From Pseudomonas fragi (lineage in GTDB: Bacteria > Pseudomonadota > Gammaproteobacteria > Pseudomonadales > Pseudomonadaceae): a DNA stretch of 64,000 nt. This document shows, one piece after another, positions 1-8,076 of this stretch. The position numbers and the translations under genes were made by a program. The stretch is from assembly GCF_025426255.1 (NCBI RefSeq), contig NZ_CP104861.1:2294001-2358000 (forward strand), read 5' to 3'. Numbering within the stretch: position 1 is the first letter of the stretch; the number at the start of each line of letters is the position of its first letter. Below the pieces are notes generated by a model. It was not told where the DNA came from. It worked only from the letters and a program-made list of their open reading frames with translations, and ran no database searches.

Positions 1-1
1 C

Positions 2-1126
2 GATGAGCGCGAGCGTCTGCACAATCGCGACTTTTTTGGTCGAGCGTGTTTTTTCGACAGCGGCCTGCAGCTGGTCAAAACAGGTAACAGCTATCAGCTC
101 AAGCCGGGTATTGCCTACGTTGAAGGCATTCGCGTTGTGCAGACCGAGCCGACCATCATCAACGTGGCCAACGTGCCATCCAAAGCCTGGCTGGAGGTCG
201 CTTTACAGCGCAAGGGCAGCGATATGGTCACCACCTGCCAGGTGGTCTTTGGCGCAAACCTGGTCGACAAAACCGACAGCGCCGGTGCCCGTCATTACTT
301 CGTGCCGATCGCGGATCTGCCCAACTCCAACACTGTGACCGATTTGCGTCTGCCTCAACCGGTCGACGTTGCCTTGATCGAGCATCTGGCCTTACGCAAT
401 GGCGACTATGAAAAGCTGCGAGCCCGGGGCACGACAAAAGAGGACGTCGGGCTCAGCGAGTTGCCCAACGCTAAAAGCGATGACCCACAAACCAACAACA
501 GCGAGATTCTGGCCACCACCAAGGCCCTGAACGTCCTGCGCAAAGCTATGGATGATCCGCTGACCGGGCTTGTCTGCAGTTTTGCGATGGCAACGCCGCC
601 GTTGGGATGGCTCAAGGCCAACGGTGCCGCAGTGTCACGTACTACCTATGCCGCACTGTTCTCCAGAATTGGCACCCTTTACGGCGCGGGGGATGGGGTC
701 AACACCTTCAATCTGCCAGACCCACGCGGAAAGTTTATTCGCGTATTGGATGACGGGCGCGGGATCGACCCAGGGCGGCAACAGGGCAGTAATCAGGCAG
801 ACGAAACACGCAGTCACAACCACGGTGCCAGTGCGAGCGGTGGCGGTGCCCATACGCACACGGCGTGGACTGATGCCCAGGGCAAGCACGCCCACACCGT
901 GAACAACTCAAGTTCGTTCGGCTGGAATTACGGCAACTGGTACTACTCCGACACTGGCGGGGCTGCCGATCAGCCCCAGAACATTACGAACGAAGCGGGT
1001 AGCCATACCCACAACGTAGGTATTGGTGCGGTTGAAGATCACCTGCACGCCATCACCGTGGCTTATTCCGGTGGTGCTGAAACACGCCCGCAAAATATCG
1101 CCTTCCTTGCCTGCATTAAGTATTGA
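2..1126 (+). CDS. Phage tail fibre protein with collar domain (5' partial)
   Basis: The reading frame is open from the first bases of the window, so the start lies upstream; about 374 residues are visible. A phage tail-collar domain is recognisable at roughly residues 187-260 (PLGWLKANGAAVSRTTYAALF, then LPDPRGKF). It is followed by a Gly/His-rich tip with repeated HxH motifs (HNH, HTH, HAH, HTH, HLH), a pattern known from metal-bound tips of T4-like fibres. The product should be the receptor-binding fibre of a contractile-tailed prophage or tailocin. It lies 8 bp before the next gene. I cannot say whether the particle is complete. Confidence 0.85.
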   Translation, partial: DERERLHNRDFFGRACFFDSGLQLVKTGNSYQLKPGIAYVEGIRVVQTEPTIINVANVPSKAWLEVALQRKGSDMVTTCQVVFGANLVDKTDSAGARHYFVPIADLPNSNTVTDLRLPQPVDVALIEHLALRNGDYEKLRARGTTKEDVGLSELPNAKSDDPQTNNSEILATTKALNVLRKAMDDPLTGLVCSFAMATPPLGWLKANGAAVSRTTYAALFSRIGTLYGAGDGVNTFNLPDPRGKFIRVLDDGRGIDPGRQQGSNQADETRSHNHGASASGGGAHTHTAWTDAQGKHAHTVNNSSSFGWNYGNWYYSDTGGAADQPQNITNEAGSHTHNVGIGAVEDHLHAITVAYSGGAETRPQNIAFLACIKY

Positions 1127-1134
1127 GACCCGCC

Positions 1135-1845
1135 ATGGACACCAAAATCGTTTATCAGACTGATCATCATGGGGTCTACACAGGTGAAACCTGTGCTGAC
1201 CGCTGCCCTTTAGAGCCAGATGTCTGGTTGATCCCGGGCGGCTGCGTGGAAGTAGCGCCCCCAGCGATCCCTGCACACCAAGCGGCCCATTGGAACGGCA
1301 AGGCGTGGAAGCTGATCGAGTCGTACCAGGGCGAGATCGTCTATCACAAGATCACCGGGCAGCCGTTGCTGATCGAAACCCCTGCGCCACTGCCAAAAGG
1401 CTACACCTTGAAAGCACCCGGTGAGCACCAGATATGGAGCAAAGGCCAGTGGGTTGACGATGTGCCGGCACTGGTAAAAATTCGTCACGCCGAACAGTTG
1501 GACGCGGTAAATGCGGCCTGTGAACAAGCAATCACAAGGGGCTTTTCCTGCGATGTCCTGGGGGAAACACACTGCTACGACAGTACCCTGATTGACCAGG
1601 TCAACCTGACCAGCCAGGTGGTACTGGGCAACGACGGGCACTTGGCCTGCCGTGATGCCCTGGGCGTCAAAGCCTACCGCGAGCACACCGCCGAGCAGTT
1701 GCACCTGGTCAGCGCCGCGTTCAACCATCACCGGCTGACCTGTCAGCAAAAAGCCCTGTTGCTCAAAGACCAGATGGATGTGGCCCTGACCGCCAACGAC
1801 CTGGCCGCGATCGAGGCGGTGAGCTGGGTAGCAGGCCAAGCATGA
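1135..1845 (+). CDS. Tail fibre-associated protein (assembly/DUF4376-like)
   Basis: This 236-aa protein follows directly behind the fibre gene, the usual place of fibre-assembly or fibre-tip proteins in Pseudomonas prophages. The N-terminal half (EVAPPAIPAHQAAHWNGKAWKLI) resembles tail-fibre assembly proteins. The C-terminal half (about residues 125-225) is helical with conserved Cys and matches the general look of DUF4376 tail proteins. The ATG at 1135 is preferred over an in-frame TTG at 1123 that overlaps the stop of the fibre gene. Its stop overlaps the next start (ATGA). Assignment is by position and overall resemblance only. Confidence 0.6.
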   Translation: MDTKIVYQTDHHGVYTGETCADRCPLEPDVWLIPGGCVEVAPPAIPAHQAAHWNGKAWKLIESYQGEIVYHKITGQPLLIETPAPLPKGYTLKAPGEHQIWSKGQWVDDVPALVKIRHAEQLDAVNAACEQAITRGFSCDVLGETHCYDSTLIDQVNLTSQVVLGNDGHLACRDALGVKAYREHTAEQLHLVSAAFNHHRLTCQQKALLLKDQMDVALTANDLAAIEAVSWVAGQA

Positions 1846-2765
1846 ACTGGGCGCCCGTCACCATGCGCTGGCCAAGCCAGTCAACCCAATGGCTGAGCCA
1901 GCTGGCCACCGCCAAAAAGATGGCCGGATCTGAGCTGGCCAGCACCGCGTCACGCCTCGAAACGCTCAAGGGTATGGCCACCACCAGCCCGGGGCCGGTC
2001 GCGGAACTGGCAAAGCAGGGGATCGAGGCCGGGCGCTCGGCAATGGCTGACGCCCTGGGCGAAGTCCCGGCGTGCCTGGTAGTGACACCGTTCCAGAGCG
2101 GGGTTGGTCAGGGCACCGGCTTATTGCGTGCGTTGGCTGCGCCGAACCTGCTGCAGCTGCTGAGCGCCAAACTTAAGGACAGCCACGACACCGGGCTACC
2201 CACCGGGCAGCAATACGCGCTGGTGATCCTGTTCCTGGGCACTCGATACGACCAGTTCGCCGCCACCCTGGCGCGGTTCAACGCCTTGCTACCGTTTCCG
2301 GATCTGGAGCGCGCCCAGCGCCGTGCCCAACAGTTATTCAAGCTGGAGGCGGAAAAGTGGGAGCTACCTTCTGCCGGTGCGCTGCCGCGCTGGGGGCAGA
2401 TGCCCCTGGAGCGTTGCACCGTGACCAAAGCCGCAAGCCAGGCACTGTCCAGCCAACTGGCGGCGCTGGAGGGCTACGCCGCTGACAGCTCGCCCATGGC
2501 CGACTTGGCGGCCCTGGCTGCACGCAAAGCCACTCAGGCCCAAGCCCACGACCGAAAGCTGGCCGAGCTGCAGCAGCTGCTGACCGACAGCACCACGGAA
2601 ACCACCATGCAATGCCGCCTGATCGGCCCGGGGAACGGCGCCGAGCTGAGTGCCCAACTGCTGGAAGGCCAAGCCCCGGGCCATGAATGGGGGATCTGCG
2701 CTGGCATGGTGCTGGTGGGATCGCGCAAAGGGCTGAGCTTTGTACAGGAGATGATCGGCCTATGA
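1842..2765 (+). CDS. Phage protein of unknown function in baseplate operon
   Basis: A 307-aa protein I do not recognise. It starts in an ATGA overlap with the preceding gene and ends in another ATGA overlap with the following one, so it is translated as part of the tail operon. It is Ala/Leu/Gln-rich, with long predicted helices at about residues 15-75 and 150-260, and has no signal peptide. A structural or chaperone role in tail assembly is inferred from position alone. Confidence 0.6.
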   Translation: MNWAPVTMRWPSQSTQWLSQLATAKKMAGSELASTASRLETLKGMATTSPGPVAELAKQGIEAGRSAMADALGEVPACLVVTPFQSGVGQGTGLLRALAAPNLLQLLSAKLKDSHDTGLPTGQQYALVILFLGTRYDQFAATLARFNALLPFPDLERAQRRAQQLFKLEAEKWELPSAGALPRWGQMPLERCTVTKAASQALSSQLAALEGYAADSSPMADLAALAARKATQAQAHDRKLAELQQLLTDSTTETTMQCRLIGPGNGAELSAQLLEGQAPGHEWGICAGMVLVGSRKGLSFVQEMIGL

Positions 2766-3295
2766 CGCTGCTACTCGATGGCGAACAAGTGCGCTGCAAA
2801 AACATGAAAGCCACAGCAAATCTGCGCATTGAAAGCGGGGATATGTCGGGCCAGACCAGCAACAGCGACAAGGCCCACACCGGCTTCAAGCCCAAGACCC
2901 TGACCTTTTCCGGGCTTATCCGGCATGCCGATGCAGACTGGTTGCGCACGCTGATGCGCCTGGCCGAGGCAACAGAGAGCGGTGGCCAACTCAAAACCTA
3001 CCGCATCGTTCACGACACGGCCGCCGCCTTCGGCATGCGCCAGGTGCAATTCAGCGACGGGGTCAGTTCCCGGGAACACGACACGCTGCAGGCCTGGCTG
3101 ATCCAGTTCACGCTGACCGAGAAACTGAGCAACCCCGAGCGGGTAGAAGGCCGTCGCACGGGCAACACCGTGGCCAGTCAGTCGGCACCCGGGCAAGGCG
3201 TTGCCGGTGAGAACGGCAGTGATCCGGAAAAGCCCGGGCAAGAGCTGACCGGCTTTGAAGCCGTGCTGAAAAACATTGATAACTGGATGGGCTGA
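2762..3295 (+). CDS. Phage baseplate protein
   Basis: A 177-aa protein beginning MTLLLDGEQVRCKN. The ATG at 2762 overlaps the previous stop; an upstream in-frame start at 2687 would intrude into the previous gene and is rejected. The first 120 residues read as a beta-rich tail-tube or baseplate fold (SGDMSGQTSNSDKAHTGFKP, then a Leu/Ile strand ending in FTLTEKLSNPERVE), and the last 50 are low-complexity Gly/Ser/Pro. Together with the next two genes it forms a hub/spike cassette. Function is inferred from position and fold impression. Confidence 0.6.
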   Translation: MTLLLDGEQVRCKNMKATANLRIESGDMSGQTSNSDKAHTGFKPKTLTFSGLIRHADADWLRTLMRLAEATESGGQLKTYRIVHDTAAAFGMRQVQFSDGVSSREHDTLQAWLIQFTLTEKLSNPERVEGRRTGNTVASQSAPGQGVAGENGSDPEKPGQELTGFEAVLKNIDNWMG

Positions 3296-3300
3296 CCGCC

Positions 3301-3993
3301 ATGAAACTGCACAAAGTGCTGACCATTGGCGGCACCGTATACCCGCTGGTCAAAGACGATGTCCGGCTGGAGCTGCGCACCCCGGGGCGAGCCTCGTTCA
3401 CGGTGCAAGCCAAAGCCCCGTTAAAAGGATTGGTGACGCTGGACATTGGTTACAACGACAAGCCGCTGCAGCGGTTTTTCATTGGCTACGTCGAGCGCAG
3501 TACCAGCGTGAACGCCGTCGAGCAGGTGCTGTTCTGCCGCGAGCTGGCTGCAATCCTGAGCCAGCCGCTGCCGCTGAACCTGCGTCACGTGGATTTACGT
3601 GCAGTGCTGACCGCTATCAGCAACAAAACCGGGCTCACGTTCCGTGTGCCAGACCAGGCCTATGCAAAGGTAAAAGCCCCGTTCTTTTACAACTTGGCCA
3701 CCGGCATTCAAGCCATGGATAGCCTGGCCCGGGTTTTCAGCATCCCCGACCCGATCTGGCAGCAGCAGGGCGACGGCGAAGTCTTTGTGGGCAGTTGGGC
3801 CGACAGCTTTTTTGGTGCCCGGGAGCCGCTGCAGCTGCCAATCGAACTGTTCGACGGCTATCAGGGCAACGAAAGCGCCATGGTCGCCGCAATGCCAGGC
3901 ATTCGCCCTGGTGCAACCTTTAACCAGGCGCAACGCATCGTTTCGGTGTCGCTGGCCGCGAATCAAATGGGTTTGAAGTGGAAGAAGCAATAA
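3301..3993 (+). CDS. Phage baseplate hub protein (gpD/gp44-type)
   Basis: A 230-aa protein with alternating beta segments (VYPLVKDDVRLELRTPGRASF, IGYVERSTSVN, LTFRVPDQAYAKV), typical of baseplate hub proteins of the P2 gpD/Mu gp44 class that hold the central spike. It starts 5 bp after the previous stop and its end overlaps the spike gene by 16 bp, implying coupled translation. No enzymatic domain is visible. The assignment rests on gene order with the adjacent spike and is moderately secure. Confidence 0.65.
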   Translation: MKLHKVLTIGGTVYPLVKDDVRLELRTPGRASFTVQAKAPLKGLVTLDIGYNDKPLQRFFIGYVERSTSVNAVEQVLFCRELAAILSQPLPLNLRHVDLRAVLTAISNKTGLTFRVPDQAYAKVKAPFFYNLATGIQAMDSLARVFSIPDPIWQQQGDGEVFVGSWADSFFGAREPLQLPIELFDGYQGNESAMVAAMPGIRPGATFNQAQRIVSVSLAANQMGLKWKKQ

Positions 3994-4955
3994 AACGCGC
4001 CGTAGAACGCCAATTCCCCGAGCTGAGCGGCGGCTACCACCTGCCCAGATTCGCCCTAGTGCAAGGCGTGGCCGATGCCCCGGCCCAGTCCGGCATCTGC
4101 GACAACTTCCGACCCCGGTACGCGGTTGACCTGCAGGTACTGGCCGAAGACGGCGAACCCGACCCCAACCTGCCGATTCTGGCCGGTGTACCGCTGCCAG
4201 TGTCCGTGGGCGGTGATGAGATGGGCTTTTTCGGCTTCCCGGGGGAAGGCACCACGGTGGTGGTCAACTTCGCCTATGGCATGCCCAGCAAGCCCTTTAT
4301 CCAGACCATACTGCCCCACGGCCTGAGCCTGCCCAAGGTGCCCAAAGGGGATCAAGTCTGGCAGCACAGCGAAACCGCCCAACAGCGCGTGGACGCCGAC
4401 GGCAACTGGTCGCGGCAGACCGATGGCCGCATACAGGACTTCTCAGCTGATCGCGAAGTCCAAGCCCTGGACAACCAGGAGCACTATCAAAGCCACAGCC
4501 AAACCGTGGACGACCATTCAAAAGAGACGGTCGGCGGCGTAAAAACACTCGAAGCGATGGGTGCCATGAAACTGCTGTCAGGCGGTTCGATGAGCGTGGC
4601 GGCTGTGGATGACTTGCACCAGGCCACGGGGCGCGACCTGAATTTGGTGGTTGGGGATAAGTACAACGCCACCGTGGGTGGCGATATGCAGGAGCGGATC
4701 GAGGGCCTGCGCAAAAGTGTGGCGGGGGAGGGCCAGCGATTGGTCGCACCAAAAAACTGGATCGGCTCTGAAAGCGTGAACCTGTTTCAGGTCGTGTGTG
4801 ATTTGCTCGACCTGGTGCAGGAGATGAACACGCAGTTGGCAGGGCATACTCATTTACCGGGGCCGACGCCGAGTCCTACAGATACAGCTGCATTTATTGC
4901 CAAAGCAGCAATTGGCAAGCAACTTTCGGTTAAGACGAAAGCAATAAACTTTTGA
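3978..4955 (+). CDS. Phage baseplate spike protein (gpV/gp45-like)
   Basis: A 325-aa protein using a GTG start inside the end of the hub gene. Residues 45-110 look like an OB-fold (DLQVLAEDGEPDP, then MGFFGFPGEGTTVVVNFAYG), as in gpV/Mu gp45/gp138 spikes. After residue 150 there is a repetitive stretch (SHSQTVDDHSKETVGGVKTLE; GDKYNATVGGDMQERIEG) like the beta-helical spike shaft, and near the end a HTH motif typical of spike tips. It is the last structural gene; no tape-measure, tail tube or lysis genes follow before the unrelated cargo. Confidence 0.7.
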   Translation: MEEAIKRAVERQFPELSGGYHLPRFALVQGVADAPAQSGICDNFRPRYAVDLQVLAEDGEPDPNLPILAGVPLPVSVGGDEMGFFGFPGEGTTVVVNFAYGMPSKPFIQTILPHGLSLPKVPKGDQVWQHSETAQQRVDADGNWSRQTDGRIQDFSADREVQALDNQEHYQSHSQTVDDHSKETVGGVKTLEAMGAMKLLSGGSMSVAAVDDLHQATGRDLNLVVGDKYNATVGGDMQERIEGLRKSVAGEGQRLVAPKNWIGSESVNLFQVVCDLLDLVQEMNTQLAGHTHLPGPTPSPTDTAAFIAKAAIGKQLSVKTKAINF

Positions 4956-5025
4956 GCCTTTCTATATTCGTCGACGAGTACGCGCGCAATAAAACTTGCT
5001 TTGTTCTGGTCTTCCCGCAAGTAAC

Positions 5026-5043
5026 ATTACTCGTACGAGTAAT
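5026..5043. promoter_or_regulatory. 18-bp perfect palindrome, candidate operator
   Basis: ATTACTCGT-ACGAGTAAT is a perfect 18-bp dyad. A related half, ACGAGTA, recurs at 4974-4980 next to the smaller palindrome TCGTCGACGA (4968-4977). Paired near-identical dyads downstream of phage late genes are typical of repressor operators, but no regulator gene is adjacent. Confidence 0.4.
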
Positions 5044-5193
5044 ATTCTTTCAATGAGCCATACCGTTCATCGGATTTTTTTGTGGGCTGTACTCAAAATC
5101 GTTCCTGAAGCCCGTATTGGAGAAATACGAACGGCAATAGGAAAACCCCGAATTTTACTAGCGAAAACGCGAATGCCTGATCGTTCTCAGGCG

Positions 5194-5230
5194 ACAAAAA
5201 CACCGAAGCCCGCACTGGGGCGGGCTTCGG
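5194..5230 (-). terminator. Rho-independent terminator (minus strand)
   Basis: Arms CCGAAGCCCGC (5203-5213) and GCGGGCTTCGG (5220-5230) form an 11-bp GC-rich stem with a 6-nt loop. Read on the minus strand it is followed by GTGTTTTTGTC, a U-run. No clear minus-strand gene lies before it, so it may end a small RNA or an unrecognised short transcript. Confidence 0.6.
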
Positions 5231-5427
5231 GTGTATGCTTTAAACAGGATGCCTTACGGAAAACCTGTGTTAGCATCTGGCTCAATTACTTGAACCATGC
5301 TGCTTTTGAACCTAGACACTTCAAAGGCTATGGCTAACTGATCACCCCGTCAAGCCCGAATAGCTACTTGCGGGTGAAACACTGCAAATGCAGGGTTGTT
5401 ACGCATATATGCAATGTTTTCCAGATT

Positions 5428-5456
5428 AAGTTGTTAGCCAAATTGGCTAACAACTT
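5428..5456. promoter_or_regulatory. 29-bp perfect inverted repeat
   Basis: Two 14-bp arms (AAGTTGTTAGCCAA and its complement) surround a single central A. With no loop this is more likely a protein-binding dyad or cruciform than a terminator. It lies about 85 bp upstream of the 31-aa open frame at 5541. Confidence 0.45.
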
Positions 5457-5540
5457 AGGGTGTTCCTTTAGGCCAAGTGAGACGTGCTGCCAACACTCTT
5501 GTCAGTGTGCAGCTTTCTCTAAACTTTGGAGTAGAAACCA

Positions 5541-5636
5541 ATGTGGAATAACATTGCCCGTTTCCTGCCGGAAGAGTTGATTAGGTTCTTGCAAGTAGCC
5601 TACTGGCTGATCCGCTTGTATAAGCTTTTTTTCTAA
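5541..5636 (+). CDS. Putative 31-aa hydrophobic peptide
   Basis: An ATG preceded by TTGGAG (GGAG at 5528-5531, about 9 nt spacing) opens a 31-codon frame. Its product starts MWNNIARFLPEELIRF and ends WLIRLYKLFF. It is amphipathic or membrane-active in character, with one possible membrane helix and basic C-terminal residues. A good terminator follows 14 bp after the stop. Size, composition and isolation resemble type I toxin peptides or phage-associated small membrane proteins. No homologue is recognised, so function is speculation. Confidence 0.4.
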   Translation: MWNNIARFLPEELIRFLQVAYWLIRLYKLFF

Positions 5637-5650
5637 GATAATCGTCAAAT

Positions 5651-5676
5651 AAAACAGGGGCTTCGGCCCCTGTTTT
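5651..5676 (+). terminator. Rho-independent terminator (bidirectional)
   Basis: A perfect 11-bp stem, AAAACAGGGGC / GCCCCTGTTTT, with a TTCG tetraloop, flanked by U-runs in both directions. It probably ends transcription of the small frame at 5541-5636 and separates it from the gene starting at 5823. Confidence 0.8.
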
Positions 5677-5822
5677 CGTTTCGTCTCCTGAAAAATCCTT
5701 CTTTGTCCTCCTTTACGCTGAAGCCACCTTTGTCTGATATTTACGGCAAGAGATCTTGCAATTGTCGCTATGATGCCCTGCATGGTTTCACCTGACGTCC
5801 ACACTCAAGGAAGCATCCTCTT

Positions 5823-6611
5823 ATGGATTTTTACGGAATCACAGCCAGTATTGAACGGGCGAAAGCTCTCATGGCCAGCGGAGAAGATCATTCGCTTCGG
5901 TACGCTTGCCTTGAGCTTCGCTTTTGCTTAGAGACGATTGCTTTTAGACAGTTGCAGCAGTATGGCGATACCTTGCCTGGGGACGTAATCGGCAAATGGC
6001 AGGCTGACCAGGTTATCCGGCGCTTGGCTTCATTTGATCCGCAATCCGACGTGGAGGCCACCTTAGCTTTTGGTGTACCGAAAGAAGATGGTAGTCGCCC
6101 TGATGAGTGGATCGACTTTTGCAAAACAAAGCCAATATCTTGGAGAAAATTCAGGAAATATCACAACAAACTGGGTTCGTTTTTACACGTCCCTATTCCC
6201 CCTAAAAATACCTCTGACCAGATAGAGAAAAAGGTTCTGACTGCTGACTCCCTAAACGAGATCGTAAGCAGCATAGAAGCTGTAGCAGATTCCACAGCTA
6301 TCCTAGCAGTGAAGCTGGTGATCCAAGCCCAGTGCCCTTGTGGAAATACTCTCTTCGTTGGGGATAGTGAATTCGAGAATGATGAAATTGTTGTTTGCAG
6401 CAACACAATGTGCAATTCGCTTTTTCTCAAACACACGAATGAGGCTAGTGAGCAAGTGCTTTTACCACTTAAGACAGTGGTTTTCACATGTGAGTGTAAG
6501 GCGAAGGTACCCGTTGAACTCGGAAAAATATGGTCGCCGATTCGGTGCCCTAACTGCCATATCACTCATCGTGTGAATTTGGCCTTCGCCCGCGTAACGC
6601 CTGTTGGCTAG
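5823..6611 (+). CDS. Unrecognised cargo protein, possible HEPN plus zinc ribbons
   Basis: A 262-aa protein with a good start (AAGGAAG before ATG). The first 160 residues are helical (ERAKALMASGEDHSLRYACL) and include RKFRKYHNKLGSFLH at about residues 107-122, compatible with the loose Rx4-6H signature of HEPN RNases. The C-terminal third carries Cys pairs typical of zinc ribbons: CPCG, CSNTMC, CEC and CPNCH. The gene is clearly less GC-rich than its surroundings and stands alone between prophage tail genes and an integrase remnant, a common place for anti-phage or moron genes. No known family is firmly recognised. Confidence 0.65.
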   Translation: MDFYGITASIERAKALMASGEDHSLRYACLELRFCLETIAFRQLQQYGDTLPGDVIGKWQADQVIRRLASFDPQSDVEATLAFGVPKEDGSRPDEWIDFCKTKPISWRKFRKYHNKLGSFLHVPIPPKNTSDQIEKKVLTADSLNEIVSSIEAVADSTAILAVKLVIQAQCPCGNTLFVGDSEFENDEIVVCSNTMCNSLFLKHTNEASEQVLLPLKTVVFTCECKAKVPVELGKIWSPIRCPNCHITHRVNLAFARVTPVG

Positions 6612-7149
6612 CCATATTGATGGCTCTGTCACGACACGCCAAAGCTGAGTTATAAATTTGGCGCGCATGCACCTGCGCACTTTTGTTAAAACCAATTCAG
6701 CAAAGAAAAAACTGACAAAAAAGCACTTATCCCCCTCCCGCCGACGGGCCCTGCGTCCTTTTTTTGTGCAAATGCGGATGCAGTGCAAACGACTCTGCAG
6801 CCCAGGAGGGCCGAGGGGGTTTGCAGGTGATCGACTATTTCACTAAGTGCAAGGTTTTGAAACGGAATGCAGCGCCGCTGCACAGCAGTGCAAGGGGCAG
6901 TCGCGGAGGAGGTATCGCTGGACTGCCCAGATTCATTGAGCGGAGAATTCAAAAACGCCAAATAAGGTAGGTTTTAAGATTCTGAGCCGTTTGCACTAGT
7001 ACCGAATTCGAGCATCTCTGTAACACCTTAAAATCGCTGGAGGCCAGACTCTATGGGCCTGTCGCGCAACTGGAAGCATTTCAATATTCCACTCACTGTG
7101 ATCGACGTTTTAAACGTGAGCGGTATGCCGAATCACAGGGATGGTAGCC
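6612..7149 (+). other. Intergenic DNA, no supported gene
   Basis: About 540 bp between the zinc-ribbon gene and the convergent minus-strand gene. It begins with a small hairpin at the upstream stop (AGCCAT-ATTG-ATGGCT, 6610-6625) and ends with a short dyad (ACGTTT-T-AAACGT, 7105-7117). Open frames at 6658 and 6764 are short, compositionally odd and lack ribosome sites. Nothing else is supported. Confidence 0.4.
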
Positions 7150-8076
7150 TCAGTTGAACCAAGCCTTTGGATTTAAGAACTGCCACCATTTTGGGGTGGT
7201 CGCTTGGACAGTGACGAAGCCAGATAACCAATTCTCGTATTCTTCGTCCTTCGGAACCAACCCATCCTGACGCGGCTTTTCAAAGTCGACTGTGGGGATT
7301 GTTGGTGGGCTTCCCCTCAACCGCGATTTGTAGCGTTTTTTGAGTATTACGCCGTGGTCTCGTAAGTCTTCACATAGCTTAATACTGAAAAAAATAATGT
7401 CATCCGTGTAGAGAGAAATGGCTTCTATCGATCCGCCGTACTCTTGGTTTGTCTGAGTTTCCCTATAAGGTAAACCTAGGTACATATGGTGGAAAGTAGC
7501 TCCTTCTGGAAATTGTTGGTTCTTGAATGTATTCAAAAGCTCGTTTCGCTTGGATAAAGCTCCATTCAGGTTTCCCACGGAATCAGCAAGTGCGGTTACA
7601 GTTCCGATTGTCCGTCCCACGGTAGACAGCCGGCTTAGGACGATATCTTGGATGGTAGCAATAGGAGGCGAAATCTCCTGTAAAAACAGTAGGTTGGGGC
7701 TTATTTCGAAAGGCGTATTTGCTGCAATTTTTCTTCCAGTGATTTTTTCTTTGTGAGCCTCAAACTTTTTAAGATCATCATCGTAAGAATCTTTCAACGC
7801 TTTGACGTGCTGCTTTTTTAATGCGAGCGCCTGGCATGCCACCGCCGTTGCAAGCGATATAACCGCGTTCGTGTGTTGAAATTCTTTGAGCAACTCTTCT
7901 CTAAATTTGCCTTTTTCAGCGATGCGCTGCGCAGCTGTCGCACCGGCGAAAGCCCCCGCTAGCGAGATTGTGAAGGAGGAGTTTGCAAAATCTTTGACGT
8001 TCTCCCACAGGGGTGACACGAGAGGTGAAAGTTCTGCATATACGGATGTTATGTCAGTCACGTAAGAAAATCTCAC
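7150..8076 (-). CDS. Hypothetical 308-aa protein
   Basis: Long open frame of normal composition and lower GC than the core genome. The start is a GTG with only a weak ribosome site, so the true start is uncertain. Residues 33-55 (SSFTISLAGAFAGATAAQRI) are small, hydrophobic and could be a membrane or packing helix. Residues 85-115 are rich in Lys/Glu and look coiled-coil. No catalytic motif is recognisable. It is transcribed toward the preceding cargo gene. Placed in the prophage/integrase region, it is probably horizontally acquired; a defence or regulatory role is possible but unproven. Confidence 0.6.
   Translation of the reverse strand: MRFSYVTDITSVYAELSPLVSPLWENVKDFANSSFTISLAGAFAGATAAQRIAEKGKFREELLKEFQHTNAVISLATAVACQALALKKQHVKALKDSYDDDLKKFEAHKEKITGRKIAANTPFEISPNLLFLQEISPPIATIQDIVLSRLSTVGRTIGTVTALADSVGNLNGALSKRNELLNTFKNQQFPEGATFHHMYLGLPYRETQTNQEYGGSIEAISLYTDDIIFFSIKLCEDLRDHGVILKKRYKSRLRGSPPTIPTVDFEKPRQDGLVPKDEEYENWLSGFVTVQATTPKWWQFLNPKAWFN

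Larger units (their letters stand above)
4956..5540 (+). other. Intergenic DNA after tail genes
   Basis: No convincing gene lies here. An open frame at 4996-5337 is judged non-coding because it runs through a strong hairpin and has no ribosome site. The stretch contains several dyads, listed separately, and short repeats of GTTAGC/GGCTAAC (near 5269, 5331 and 5433-5452). It may hold promoters or a small RNA ending at the minus-strand terminator. Confidence 0.5.

Noticed and set aside
1..4955. R-type tailocin rather than prophage
   Set aside because: Cannot be decided: only the distal tail genes are in view and neither lysis, capsid nor flanking core genes are visible on the left.
4996..5337. 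113-codon plus-strand open frame after the spike gene
   Set aside because: It runs through a strong terminator hairpin and palindromes, has no ribosome site and unnatural composition.
5502..5804. 100-codon minus-strand open frame
   Set aside because: It overlaps the small peptide unit and a terminator, and its composition is that of an antisense shadow.
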